Below are positions 25,498 to 39,041 of a stretch of 64,000 bases of DNA, one piece after another. The stretch is from Cruorifilaria tuberocauda (lineage: Eukaryota; Nematoda; Chromadorea; Rhabditida; Onchocercidae): positions 1-64,000 of the forward strand of contig JABVXU010000309.1 of assembly GCA_013365365.1 (NCBI GenBank), given 5' to 3'. A program made the translations under genes and the position numbers. The notes under the pieces were generated by a model. It saw only the letters and a program-made list of their open reading frames with translations. It had not been told where the DNA came from and did not search any database. The stretch's first letter is position 1. Every line of letters starts with the position of its first letter.

Positions 25498-28400
25498 AGA
25501 TGAATAAGATCGGCCGTAAGTGGTGATGCTAGTTGTTATCGACTAAGTTCAGGTGGATCACATATAGTGAAATAATTATATAATCCTAATTAATGAAAAG
25601 TGATAGATATTTATAGTAAGATGGAAAAGTTCGATATGATTAGAAGAGTACAGTCATCTTCATAATTATAGAAAATGCAGTATTTTTTGATAATTTAATT
25701 TAACAAATTTAGCATATATAATGACTTCACTGAAAGAAACTGTATTTTTCTAGCTATACGTATTTAGCTATACTAACTATATTTTTTGAAAACCATTAGT
25801 CGAAAAATTACCAATCCTTTCATTTATAGGTGAAAGTATGATTCCAATTAGCACTTGTACTTTATTGGAAACTTTGTTCAAAATAACGGAATACAGACCA
25901 CCGCCAACTTTCAATATCCAAGAGTGAGTATTGTTATGTAAAAATTTTTCTTTGCATAAGTTTAAGTAATTCTCCAAATCTGTATTCATTATTTTCTTTT
26001 CAGCAAAGATCTTCCATCATTGGCGGTCAGAACATTGTATTGGAAGGCTTGGCTCATTTCACTGATGTGGGCATCATTGAATACAGATACATTGGTTAAG
26101 GAAGTATACTACAAGTATCCGAATTTGAAACTTATTATGCAAATTGTTTTGACATGGTAAGTTGTTTTAGAAAGTACATGGTATAGTGATTTTGTGTAAT
26201 ATCACTGGATTACGCAATGAAATCTCGAAATTAGAGATTTAATTTCAGAAAAATGATATTCAATTATCAGGATGAAGGTATCCATTTATAATTAAAGATT
26301 ACCGATAATTTAGGGACTATTCATTTCCACCGATGGCGATTATGGGTGATCGAGCATGTGCTGAAAAATTATTTGAAGATGATAAAAAGGCTGCTCATGA
26401 GGAAAAAATGGCAATCAAAATGTTGGAAGCTCGATTAGCTGGAATGGAAGTGAGTGATTCGGATTCAAAACTTTTGAATAAGTTATGCAGTCTGGATATG
26501 AAGTAAGTCGATTTTTTTTTGCTTGATTACATATTCTTAATTTATGATGAACTTATTTTCCTAGCGATAAACACATGGTTACGAGTTATGTAAAATTTGT
26601 AATAACATTGATCAAAGTCGCAGATAACGAAGGTTATCTTCCTTAGTTATTATATCAGACACATATTTATGGGAGATTATCATTATGTTAAATTTACTGT
26701 ACGAATTTCAGCGGCGTTTGTCGACGACCGCCCGATAGCATCATGCATGATTTGGAAAAACTAAATGAGGATTTAGATTTATCACGACTTTTGAGTGAAT
26801 GCAGAGATCCTGATTTGCTGGCAGATATTGTTAGATCTCAGGTTTAATGTTAATTTTCAACGAATCTATATTTTCTGTTGCTTAAAAGAAATAACTCAAA
26901 ACAGAACATATTCTCTAGCTCACCTATATATATTTTTTGGTTTCAATTTATTTAATTTTTCAGGGTAGCTCAAAAGCTCTGCCATCTATAATAAATTTAG
27001 TAGAATCGAACTCAAACGCTGTAGCTCACTTGCCTCTTGAGTGCATTTGTGAACTATTTCTGCATTATATTGCTTCTTCGTCATGCAATGACAGTGCAAC
27101 ACCAAGCATAGAAAGGTTGAATGCGGTTAGTGCTTTGAATTCTCATTTAATCATTGAAGCTTTGAGCCTCTTAACGACCGCATGACCACATGAATCTCAT
27201 ATTTGGATAAAGCTGCTGAAAGCTAGACTACTAAAGATACACTGAAGTGGGAATAAGAATGATTATTTTCATTTTTGTTTAACTTATAGGAAGTACCAAC
27301 TTGAGCATTTAATTCCGTGACAGAAAATGTAGATTGGGTCTTGGAATTTAAAGGATATCATAGAAGCTTCCAAACATATGTTTCAAAGTTATAGTTTTTC
27401 AGCATTCGTTGTAAAAGTTATATATTGCAATAAATGATTGTTTTAGATGCGTCAGCGTTTGTGTAACGCCATCATGAGTCCAACTGCCACCAGAGCATCG
27501 GTATTGGAAACACTAGAATATCTGGCGGTACATCTTGCTGCTCATTCAATATCCGAACGTTGTGCTGCCGCCCATTCACTAGCATTGCTTCTTGATGTAA
27601 GCTTTTCCTTGTATTTTAAAAAGAATGTTGGTCGTTTTTTAAATTATGTTGAAATTTTTTTTATTTGTTTAAAAATTTCTTTTTTTCAATTTTTCGAAAA
27701 TTCGTTGCAGGAGATATGTCTTGAAATTAGTGCCTTTTTTGTTTCAGCTTACCAGTTCACTGTTTATTTATAAAAATTAAATTTCGGTAATGCCTAGTTT
27801 TAAGAAATAGTACTACCTGCATAAGAGTTGAAAATTTTTAATGATAATCATATGAGAATGAATTAAATGAAAAAATTTGTGTGCCTTAGGATATGTAATA
27901 AGTGAAATAAATGAAAACCATACATCCATTTATAGCATGAAACAGATATACAAATTTTGCCAATGATAGCAAATGCAGCACCAGCCGGAAGCCTTCATAA
28001 AGTCGCATATTTCAGTGAATTAAAGGTTCCATACCTTTTTCTCATCTCTATATTGTTACAGTTTAATTGGTGTTTTTGTAATTAGAATCATCTTTCTTCA
28101 TTTTTATGAACATTTTTTGTTTAATCCACTTAAGTATATTGGTTTGTTTAAATAATGAATTATATTTAATATTTATAAATACATTAATTCGAATGAAATA
28201 TCTTCCAAAAAATCCTTGCCTTATTTCGTTCGTCATTCTTTTTAGCATCGAATTTGTGCATTGTTATCGCAAGCTTGTTCAGTGGAAACTGACCTAAATC
28301 GTTTATCGGATTATTTGACATTTCTTTTCGAATACGCAGATTCGAAAAATTTACACTTGGTGACTGTTTTGTTGATTACCTTGTGCATCGATCATTAAAC

Positions 28401-31400
28401 GAGCATTGCTGTATTATTGTCAAGTAGAAATTGTTAAGTTGATATCTCATGAGCTGTTGGTTAAGAAACTGATATAAGAATGTCGATAAAGATGTATACT
28501 TTTTTACCAAGCAAACATTTTTATCTATTTTAAATATAATTTCATATCAAAAATCCTACCATGACGCATTATCATGAAGGAACCGATTTTCAGGTTGCAC
28601 ATTACATTTCAAATATGGTTAAACGAATTAAAGATGGTACAGAAACGGATATCATTCGAATAAATGCTATAAGCTTCTATGAAAGATATTTCAAGGAAGT
28701 TGAACAAAATGAAGTTGAATGGACAGAAGAATTGGAAACTCTTTTACTATCAGATGTAAAAAAAGTGACGGTTTGCATCGAGAAACCAAATGGGGTATCA
28801 TTACTTATTCTTCGTTTTAACGTATTCTCATTCTGATACTATTTCTAAAAAAACTTCACATTAAAAGACGTTACTGTGTTAAGTATGTCATAGTTTGTAC
28901 TTATTTGTCTTTACGATGGTTTCAAAATTTCAACAGTAGTATTTATAAGCAACTGTTTAATGCCAATTAACCTATATTAATTGAGTAACTTTAAGTGGCA
29001 GTTAAATGATATAAATGTACTGCTGATGAGAAAACTTAACGTTGCTTATAATTTCCTTAGGTCATCTTTATGAATTATTGTTAATTTACTGACATTATTT
29101 TAGAACGTATCTTCATTGACGATGATTTCAACAGCAGTCAATGGGATGCTGCAATTACTGTGCACTCAATGGAAAAAAAAGGATAAGTTAGCTACAAGAG
29201 TCCTAATGGATTTTTGGTTCCCAACATCGGGAAGACGACCAAAAGTACGAAATCATGACGTATATCTTCAATAGATTTCAATAGATTGCTTCTTTTAGTT
29301 AATATCTCATTTCTTGAAGGTTCTCAGTGCGGACGGTGTTGAACTGTTACCCACTTGGTTGAAACTTAAAATGCTCCGCACTGAAGATGATCGAATCATT
29401 CGCGTTAGTAATATTTATTTGTTTTTGGTTTACTAAGATTACTAATGTTCTTACAAACTATCAGTGCACATACCAGAATCTTCTGGATTTCATCTATCAT
29501 TCATATCTTCGGTGGTAGAGACATAATAAGTTATCAGCATGATGAGAACTATTGAAGTTAAAGTTCCAACTTTTAATACTTGATTTCTCATTTTTTGGAT
29601 TTGTTAATTAGTCACATTGTATATAAGAAAGAATTATAATGTGTGAGGTGCTGAATCTCATAAATTTTTCATTACATTACACTTACATCTTACGAAAAAA
29701 TACATCAGAAATTTTTTTTGATTTTTATAACAGTATTTTGCAAATTTCCTTGTGCTTCCAACAAAAATTTGTCAGTTTATTTGTCACTAAATAAAAAATA
29801 TTACAATGTAAGGAAGAAAATCTAATAGAAGAAAGAATAGGTTATAAGGGGCAGGATTTGGTAGATTTATCAATATTTGGAATCTAATTTAATAAATTTA
29901 TCACTTTCAAATTTAATTTATTGAGTTCTAAATTGAAAAGTAAACTATCAATTTATTTTCGTATTTCCATATATTTTTTAGGTTGGGATGGATGGTATGG
30001 AAGCTAAAGATGCTTTGAAATTTGTTCAGTCTTTTGCACTGACATCTTATAGCTGCACGAAGTTACTAGCAATTCTTGATAATGATGAAACACCGTTAGA
30101 AGGTGACTTCCTGGAAGAAGCTCAAAAAGCATCAATGTTTATTCGAAGTTATAAATTGCGAAATGCAAAAGGTGGTGAAAAGGTGGAATTTTCCGCACTT
30201 ATATAGTATATTAAACTGGAATTCTTTTTTCGGTCAATTCCGGATAGGTTGCATATCAGCAGTTTATTAACTTCGAAATATAGCAACACTTGGTTTGGCG
30301 AAACCAAATTTTCACTTTTTCTAATATTATGGGAAGAAAAAATGAAACAGATTTTAGAAAGTTTTAAAAATAATAGAGGTGAAATTTAGATGTTGAGTCC
30401 TTAACTGGAAAATCACTCTTTTGCAATTAGAACTAATATGCATTTTAATTTTTGATTAGGTTTAGTTAGATTTAATGGGGAATCAAAGCACATCATCATC
30501 AGCCATTACAGTTCCTCAAACGTGTGGCCGAAGCGAAAGGTCTACAAGAATGTGTAAAGATGGAAGCCGATGAAAACGACATCTATATAAAGTTTAGTTC
30601 AGCACCAACTTTATTAGATGCAGATGATATTGACGTGAAGCACACAACATTTGATCGTATGAATATCAAGGAAGTAATCAGTTGTATTGAAGAGGTGAAA
30701 ATTCCGAATTCAATCTCATCTCCTTATCTCTTTATTCCTAATTTTCAAACTTACTTGAATATATGATTAACATTTTTCCATAAATCAAGTTACTAAAACT
30801 TTGAAGGTTTTGAAAGTTTAGGAATTCATCAAATTATATTTTGTCAACATGCACTGTTGTTTAACGGAAAGTGGTATTATAAGAGTTGCTTGCTGCCTTT
30901 TGTTTTACATTTTACGGCGATATTCATATTGTATATGTTTGGATACAGGAGGAAGTTTTTTTTTCTCCAGTAGTGGCAATTATGATGAAGGTGATATTTA
31001 GCGAATAGATCAACATTAATTCAATTAATTAAAAAAATTTATCGTTTTGAAGGCAATCAAGGAAGGTAACGAGCCGGAAAAATGGTCGTCAGTGATTTTT
31101 GAACTATCAAACAACTTGGAATCTGCTCGAGCTGTTGTTTCTTTGTTAAAAGCTAAGCCAACTATATTATCCAATGCAACAATTGCTACACCATTGCTAA
31201 CTTCTCTGGTTATTTCGAGAAATAAAGTAAATTTTTATATGTTTAACAGATTTTTAATGATTTGCTTTGCTTTTTGCATGCATTTAATAGTTGTTAGAAA
31301 ATTGCTTCTAATTAAGCACGAAATGTTAATTAGTACAATTATTATCTTTGTGGACATGAATTGTTTCAAGACCGAGAAATGTAAATCTTTCATTCCTTGG

Positions 31401-34400
31401 CAGGAGGGCTTAATCAAGTATCGCCAGACATAATTGTTTATTATCATCAAGATTATACACGTCAAAATACAATTGTTTTAGGATGCTTCATTAATCAATG
31501 ATTTTGACTCCTTGTTCAACACTGTGTTCAGCAAATTGAATCTTTGTATTCCAGAATCTGTGCGCAGGATTTTGTACAGTCGTGGCGGAGGTATATTTTA
31601 TTGCCATTTTCTCTCCTAACTACTAGAAGTTCGGCTTCGATAATTTGATTATGATCAGGTAGTGCTTGTTGTCTGAACCAACCATTATTTTACCATGAAG
31701 AATTTTTTTGACTTAAAAGTATGAATCTGCAGAGTATGCAATCGAAACAGAAAGCCCGTGCTCGCCAAATTATGATACATATGATCCAGAGAGCATCCTT
31801 ATGCGTCTGGCAAATTCTGTTGGCATGGTTAGTTGTACATATCTATCCGCAAAATATTTTGATGAATCTATCAAAATATGATTTATATATCTATTCGGAT
31901 GAATTCTTTATCACACTGTTTCGTCTAGTGCTTATGTAATTGTTTGCATTTACTTCTAAAAGTATTCATAAGTAGTTTGTGTTTTTGTACATAATGTACA
32001 ATGTTATATATCATGAAGTTAGCTATTTCTCACAGGATGATATGCAAAGTCGTTTGATGGAAAGATTTCTGGACACGTGCCCGGAAATATTACCCCATAG
32101 TGGTGATGATAATCTCAGCAGTAAATCACATACTATATTGGAAATATTATTCTCGTCCAAAGCACAAACTCTGCAATATATCATTTCGCTGTTACCGACA
32201 GCATGTTCGTCAACTACTTTGGGTAAAATAATTGAGTACCTGCTTGAATCATTTCGACCTCAGTAAGTTTTCTGTAGTATTTGAAGTTGAAATTTGCTAA
32301 ATTATAATTTTACTTTTTTCTTGGCATTTTCATCCGTCATCTTTTTTCTCATTTATACCACTATTCCTTTTTGGAACATGGAAATATGATATCTAATTAA
32401 TGAATTGCTTACGAATAGGATTAAATAAATGTTGACAGTTAGTCCCATGTATTCCTTGCGATGATGATTGATTTCAGTCTTTATATAAAACAACAAAATT
32501 TTTTTGGTCTGTTGTATCAGATAATTTAGCAGAGATGAGAAATATAGTTCTTATGCTGTGAAATGAAATATAGCAGTTCATTGCAGATTCATAGGTATGT
32601 CAGTGGTACGAACTATTATCAGTGCTTTTCGTGCGTCTAAAACTTACATATTCTCGACCGAGCAATACAGTGTTTTCATTCAGTATATTCTGGCTGAAAT
32701 GGAACATAATTCAGATGACGTTATAACGTTATTAATGAAATTCTTAGAAAATAACGCAAATGTTCGATGTAGGATATTCGATATGATTTTGAATATCGAT
32801 TTACTATTTAATTATTTTCTTATTTAGTTGAACTTGAACTTTTAATTAATTTGAGAATTTCTCTTGACTAAATGTAATTACTGGAAAAATAAACTGTGGC
32901 TTTTTGTCATCTCAAACTTCCCGAAAATTTTTAGACGACCTAACACAAGGGATGATAGCAGAGATTTCGCGTGCTTTAACTTCGACGGATGATATTCAGC
33001 GAAGACGTTTTGCTCAGCAGATAGCTGATGCTTTTGTAAAACGTTTTCCAGGTAATGTTTGATTTACTTCATTAATTTTTATTTCTTCAAATGGTATCAG
33101 GTATCAGGGCTGCTCCATTTCCTTTTCTTTGTTTTGTACTCCTTCATCGAAAAATCAAATTTAAACTTTTCTACTGAATTTATTTTGAAAAACAAAGTTC
33201 TCTCTGTTCGTTACCACTAACATCATCAACTTCTTCAGAGATGATTGCCATCATATTCATATGACATTCATATAAGATCTCATTGAAAAAAGATTAGGAT
33301 TACTAGGACTGCTGTTAGTTAGGACTGTAATTTTTAACACTTTTCGAGTGCATTTCAGATACTCGGCTAAAGAATGATGCAATAATAATCGATTCATATC
33401 GTTCTATTTGTGTCCAAGATCGGACAGTCCATAATGCTATCGTGGAATTATTTTCTACTGCAGCTATTCCCGCCTATTCAATTGATCATAAGATTAGTGC
33501 ATTGGCACAAATTGCGCGTAATCAACCATACGTTGTATTAAGGTGGACCTTAATTATTTTAAATATTTTTTCGTAATGGAATTGATCATTTTCGTTTCTT
33601 TAATAGTTTCAGTTGTTTAGTAGAGAAATTCGAAATTGTGGGAAGCGAAAAGGACATCAATCTAACAGCACTAAATATCACTTGTAGTGTACTACGCAAC
33701 TTTATTACTGAAGGATCTTTTTTACGTTTCTGGTTGTTGTTCTATGGTTGTTTTTCAAATTAGAGCTATGCTTCTCTTGAAGTAAATAAACTGATAAATA
33801 ATGAATTTTTTCTGTGTAATGGAACGGGTGAAGGAATAATCTTAATGATATTATATTATCAAAAAGTAGAATAATATTATTTCAGACATTTGCCGTTGTT
33901 GTCTGCCTGCTTGGCATCAGTTGCTCAACTTCCAGCACGGCAGTTGCGAACAAACAATTATCAATCATTATTACAATATGTTCCAAAATTATTATTAGAT
34001 TTGGCTCCACAATCCTTCGAAGAAGCTGATCGTTTACAATCCATCCTGCAAACATTTTTCACTCTTTTTGAGGTATCCTTTTATTCTGTATTGCTATGAT
34101 TGCCACTTTAATATAACTTAAATCTTTTTATAGAAAATTGATATTGTTTTAATTCATATACAGCGTTTACATTATGCACTGGAAAGAGTGAAAATTATGA
34201 ACAGTGTATATAATTATGATACTATTAGATTTTTAAAACTTCTTCAAGTATAGCCGATCATATAATACAAATGATAAAAAAAATTGAAATATTTCAAAAT
34301 GAACGAATTAGCTAGTAGCAGATGAGTTAGAAATTAAATTAAATAAGAGCTTGAGCAAGTTATATGTATTTAACCTCGAATTTAGGAATCTTATTTACAT

Positions 34401-36548
34401 TGACAGAATATTTCGTTGTTAAAATACTGCAGAATGTTGGATGTGGACGAACATGGGTACCACTGGCTCAAGTGGTACAGAATGTTTGTGTTGCTTATTT
34501 GGAGATGAATGCGAAGTCAGCAAAATTATATTTTTTAACACAAATCGAAGCAATCAAGCAGCTTTGTTTATGTTTGAAATCGCCTTCTTCAAAAATACTG
34601 ATCGACGCAATAATGTGTTTGAGCAGGGTCGAAGAATAATATTTTAGCTTCTTAATCTAAATTTTAGAACTTTTGAAATCCTATTCACGAAAAATTGCTG
34701 AAATATTTATATGTATCGATCACAATATTTATATTGGATAAACGTGGACATTTGAAATTTTATTTCATCATTTAGTTCTGTTAATGTGTGCTGATTTTGA
34801 TTTTTTCTGTCTTGAAGTCGAAAAGAGATACAACAATTGTGTTAATAAACTAAACATTACCATTTTACATTCCCTCCACAGTTATTGTTCGCTGTGTCAG
34901 AAAAATTCTACTGCAATAAAAGTAAAGATATAAAATTTTTTCAAATTTCCCAAATTATTTTAATTTCAGCTGAACTTCGATGTAATAGGTCCTTGAAATA
35001 CATGTACATTGCTCGACGATAAGTCTATCATTTTCTTGCAGTGTCCTACACTAGTTTGTTGTTTTATCATGAAACTGTCCTATATTTTTGTAAAGTTCAG
35101 CGCATGGAAAACGGGATAAACTCTTTTTGTGAGAAATCTAAGGATTGAATGCTCTTAGATTTAAAAAGTTAACCTTTCTCCATTTTCCCATCTCCTTCTA
35201 TCGTCCCAGACTGATTTATTGTTTGATTATGAAGTTAGTATTTTGAAATGTAAAAGTTTTAAATAGCTGATATGATAAATATATCACATGCGGAACTGTT
35301 TTTATCGGCAAAGGCGAACATTTTATCGCCAGTTATTGTACCGGTTAATCGCGAGTACTATTTCTCCCGTAATTTCATTTTTTAACGAGACTTCCATCCT
35401 CGTGTTTTGGTTAAGACGATAAAGACTAGCAAGAACTACAGATCATAACCTTAAGGATGGTGACGGTATATTTCCTTCAACTCAAATATAATTTTTAGCC
35501 TTTTCGAGTTTTTCAGTATGAGCGCATCATTACTATCTAGACTAGAAACAGCCGAAACATCATGTGATCGCATTATATTGCTCGATGAGCTTCGCGCCAC
35601 CACGGCTGAATTGCCGGATCGTACAGCTCCATTCATGCATCTCATTCAAGGCGCATTTACCGATTTTCTTCGTCCAGTTCGAAGCTTAGCTTATCAGTGC
35701 GCTTTGAATTACATCTCCTCAAATCCATCTGTACGCCCTTTCTCTTTTATTTTATTAGACCATTGCCTTATTGGTCTTAAAATTTCTTTTATGAAGACTT
35801 TATTTTATAATTTCACTGTAGCATTTTAGTGCAAACTTTCGATGAGTGTAGCACAAATTCCTAGCGACTATTATTACTTATTATAGGAAGAAACTGGGAT
35901 TTTACTTTGTTTTATTTATTTCTATTAGCAGTGATAAATCAAGTGGAAATCCCAAATTTTTCATAATGCTTTATTTTTTATAGATGAGTGTTCATTTCAT
36001 GAGTGCTTATTCTGCTGCGTTGCTACATAAAAGAGCCGATATCAGCCTACACGCGTTATCATTCCTACCAGAATTCATAACTGCATCTCGATGTAATTCC
36101 TTCCCTTTATATAAAATCCAATAGTGATATCAAAATTCCTGATGTAGAAACTTCCAACGAAAGCATCATTAACTAAAATAGGGTCTTCCACAATTAGCAT
36201 CACAAAGTACTTTGAAAAATATTGTTCATATTAACACTGAATGTAACATGCAAGCCAAACATTCACTCATTTTTGAATTTGGTTATATCTAGCTCGATAC
36301 CAAAATCCTTCTAACATAATGGTTTATATTCAAAAGCAGTTTGTGTGTTGTGTTGCTCACTATGAACTTCTAAGGCTGGGAAGACCATAATTTATTTTAC
36401 AGGCGTATCAGAAAATTTACTTAGTGCCGCAGCTATGGCCGCCAATCAATGGCAGTCACCGGAATCTATGGCTGATCTTTCACGTGCAGTTACAGCATGC
36501 GCTAATTTTCGATGTGCTGACCTGGAAGATCCTCAGATGATGAAATGA
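20099..36548 (+). CDS. INTS1: Integrator complex subunit 1 (about 39 exons)
   Basis: Largest scaffold subunit of the nuclear Integrator complex (snRNA 3'-end processing, promoter-proximal termination). About 2,000 residues against 2,190 in human. Exons begin 20099-20230, 20526-20654, 20961-21161, 21572-21659 and end 35984-36093, 36403-36548. Family blocks occur in the human order: ELIEVLCSLL; FIDDSLHERQWAD and NIMTAFNTQIP (22.0 kb); LAARKMDSWL; EYLRISRTFLREF; VRTLYWKAWLISL (26.0 kb); LPLECICELFLHY; LMDFWFP and TWLKLKMLR (29.2-29.4 kb); KFVQSFALTSYSCTKLL (30.0 kb); SLLSRLETAETSCD and FLRPVRSLAYQCAL (35.5 kb). The start ATG is 15 bases after an acceptor-like TTCCAG at 20082-20083. Mostly alpha-helical repeat sequence. 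The link between the exon ending near 21659 and the next (GNALFVRFVAML, about 21833) does not keep phase with the donors visible, so a tiny exon or unusual donor is missed. Ends 178 bases from the TIMM29 stop, tail to tail. Confidence 0.93.
25465..25494. repeat. AT dinucleotide microsatellite in an INTS1 intron
   Basis: Fifteen uninterrupted AT units. Likely polymorphic in length; no coding effect expected. Confidence 0.9.
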
Positions 36549-36726
36549 TCCTCAGTTCTTCATTTAGTATTTAATGTCTTTTTTTAATTATGAGATAAAA
36601 GTGTTCATATGCAACGGAGAATTATTTCCCACACAGAAGAAAATTCGGACTTGCACGTAAATTTAAGTAAATTGAACGAGAATTTACATGAAATATTTTT
36701 ATTACAAAAATTTCGGCAGCATATCG

Positions 36727-37836
36727 TCATTGTTGAACATTCATACAAGTTTGCCGACAGAACTGTTCGCTCTCATTAATATCGTAATTTTTGAAACTTT
36801 TACGAAGAATAAACCATCTATTGAAAGCACCAACATCAATGATATCATCGCACCGCTGCCACCACCATCGCCTTAGAATAGAAACTCGATTTTCATATAA
36901 ACATACCTGCAAGCAGATGTTTGTGGAAGAGTGAAAATTTTTAGGATAAAATTTCTGTGTTTATTCCTTTATCAGATCATTTTGGAAATTAATTCGAAAT
37001 GCTCAATATGATTGATCCAAGATCTTCGCACTAAAGCCGTGAGATTCCACTTTCTTTTGTGAAATCATTTCCTAATTACTTGCAATACAGACTTCTGTTA
37101 TATGCTCTCATCTTGAGTACAGCAGAGCATTTTTAGAACTTCCACAATCCCAATTTAGTGAATTTTTTAGTGAAATTCACCAATTGAATTATGAAAATTG
37201 ATTCAATATTGAAATCACTATGCAACGACTAGAAGGTAGTGTGGAAAATATAAGGCACACTCAAAAAAAAATTGCAAGGAATATAAAAGCAAAGTAAATA
37301 AAATAATGAAATAATGATCTTACGTCATCACTATCAGGTAGCTTGATGAGAATGGAAAACACAATAAAATTGATAAGTTTAAGTCGATTTTGATCTACAT
37401 ATAACGTACGCGATGCAATCTCGCCGTCCACTTTTTTACTGTGTATTGAATTCGGTACAAGTACCATTTGTCGTCTTTTTTCTACTAACGAATTGAGCAT
37501 ATCTCTGTAAGGAAATTATTGAGTATTAAAATAAAATAAAACATGGAATTTCTTCTAGCAAACTTCGTCTAGAAATCTCATCGTCACTGAAACACATGCA
37601 ACTTATACAATAGTATGGAATGCACATAAACATGCAGAAAATCTTTGAACATACTCTTCAGTTGGATTAGTCTTATAAGCATAAAATGCACCACTCAATG
37701 ACAACAGTTTAAATGTAGTTATGATTGGTTTCTTTCTCACATCTTCCAAAAAATCTCCAATGACTGCCATATAATCATTTCCGATCATTTTCCAATAGTC
37801 AACGAACGTAAAACACCATCGTTTCAGAAATGCCAT
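36727..37836 (-). CDS. TIMM29: TIMM29 homologue, mitochondrial TIM22-complex subunit
   Basis: Inner-membrane component of the TIM22 carrier translocase in animals. Three exons in phase, 37836-37655, 37504-37324, 36906-36727, giving 180 residues (human about 260). Matches to the family: a hydrophobic stretch followed by KTNPTEE (human has an A-P-S/T-E block there), a middle block reading ASRTLYVDQNRLKLINF, and a C-terminal block RWWWQRCDDIIDVGAFNRWF with YDINESEQF, aligned with the human [20 protein letters not shown] and CDINDDEF. The human C-terminal 60 or so residues are absent; the protein stops 14 residues after the DIN motif. The ATG is 22 bases downstream of an acceptor-like CTTTAG (37859-37860), supporting the start. 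Divergent from the small frame at 38045. Confidence 0.85.
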
Positions 37837-38044
37837 TATTCGCCAGTAAAATAATATTCTAAAGTTCTTCACATGAAATAGTCAAACGTTTTTTCCATTT
37901 GCCTATTCTTAATTCGTCATTAGAACAAGTCAATTAATCCTTCTACAGTCGTAAATACAAAAAGAAAAACTTAAAAGTTCATCTCCACTTCTGTCGGTCC
38001 CTATTAATACTTTCAGTGAGTTGTGTTAATGAATGTAGAAATAT

Positions 38045-38278
38045 ATGTCTAACAACACGCTCTCAAACATACCTTTTTTGATCGATGCCGGTCGATCCCC
38101 TAGCTTAGTTTTGGTGGGAAGGATATCACCAACGAAAAATACCAGACAATTACTGTTAAAGAAAATCATTTACCAACCACGAAATACCAATTGGGCTTAT
38201 GGCCTTGTTAGAGGTATTGATTCCGATGATGCATGTCTGTCGAGAGGAAAGGATGGGTATATTTTTGTTAGTCAATGA
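38045..38278 (+). CDS. Short hypothetical open reading frame, 77 codons
   Basis: A single-exon ATG-to-stop frame with balanced composition (not the Phe/Asn/Lys bias of noise here), starting MSNNTLSNIPFL. I see no domain, signal peptide or membrane segment, and no leader acceptor just upstream. It lies 208 bases from the TIMM29 start on the opposite strand, so it could share a promoter. It may equally be chance. Between 38281 and 39041 I see no other feature. Confidence 0.22.
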   Translation: MSNNTLSNIPFLIDAGRSPSLVLVGRISPTKNTRQLLLKKIIYQPRNTNWAYGLVRGIDSDDACLSRGKDGYIFVSQ

Positions 38279-39041
38279 ATAGTAAGCTCGTAATACTTCT
38301 AATTAAAGATTTCATAGGCCATCAACTTGTCCATAGCATTCACTTGCGGCGATTGCCTTCCTAAAAAGTTCATCTGTAAAGATAGTTCGAAGGCGATGTG
38401 AGAGCGCTCATTATTAGAACAGTTTTTTCCCAATTATTACGGAAAACAAAATATAAGTCAAATATTTTTCAATTTTTTTAATACTAATTTTCCGCCTTTT
38501 ACGGAGAAATTTTAACGTATCTACTGCAGCATTTTCTCATGCTCTGTAAATTAATTCGAAGGCAAACAATGAGTGGAATAGAACACTTGTTTTTCGAGTT
38601 TTAACTAAATTCTTGGTATCATCTCATTAATAAGAATTTGAAAAGTCATTTCTGATGCTACTGGTCATTATTGATTGCAAACTAACCCGAAATTTTCTTT
38701 TATATAATGCAATACATCTTTGAAGTCAGTAATGAGTTAACTACAATTGGAAACGGAATTTGAGGTTGATTTAAGCAGTCGACGAGTTGGAACATCTAAC
38801 AATTTGAAGTACTTGGTAAATCGAAGGCACCTGATAATTTAGAACATTTGCAAAATTCGGTAGGACATCTAGATTGAAAAGGTATCGAGAAGTATAGCTA
38901 CAGAAAATGCAGCTTTTAGAAAAACTCAGCCTTTCTCCGGCAATATTCGTTTTTATTAGTTTTATTGCAGGTTGATAACCGAGACAAAAAAATATTCAGT
39001 AATATAAAGCATTATTTAATAATTAATAGCATTCATGTATC

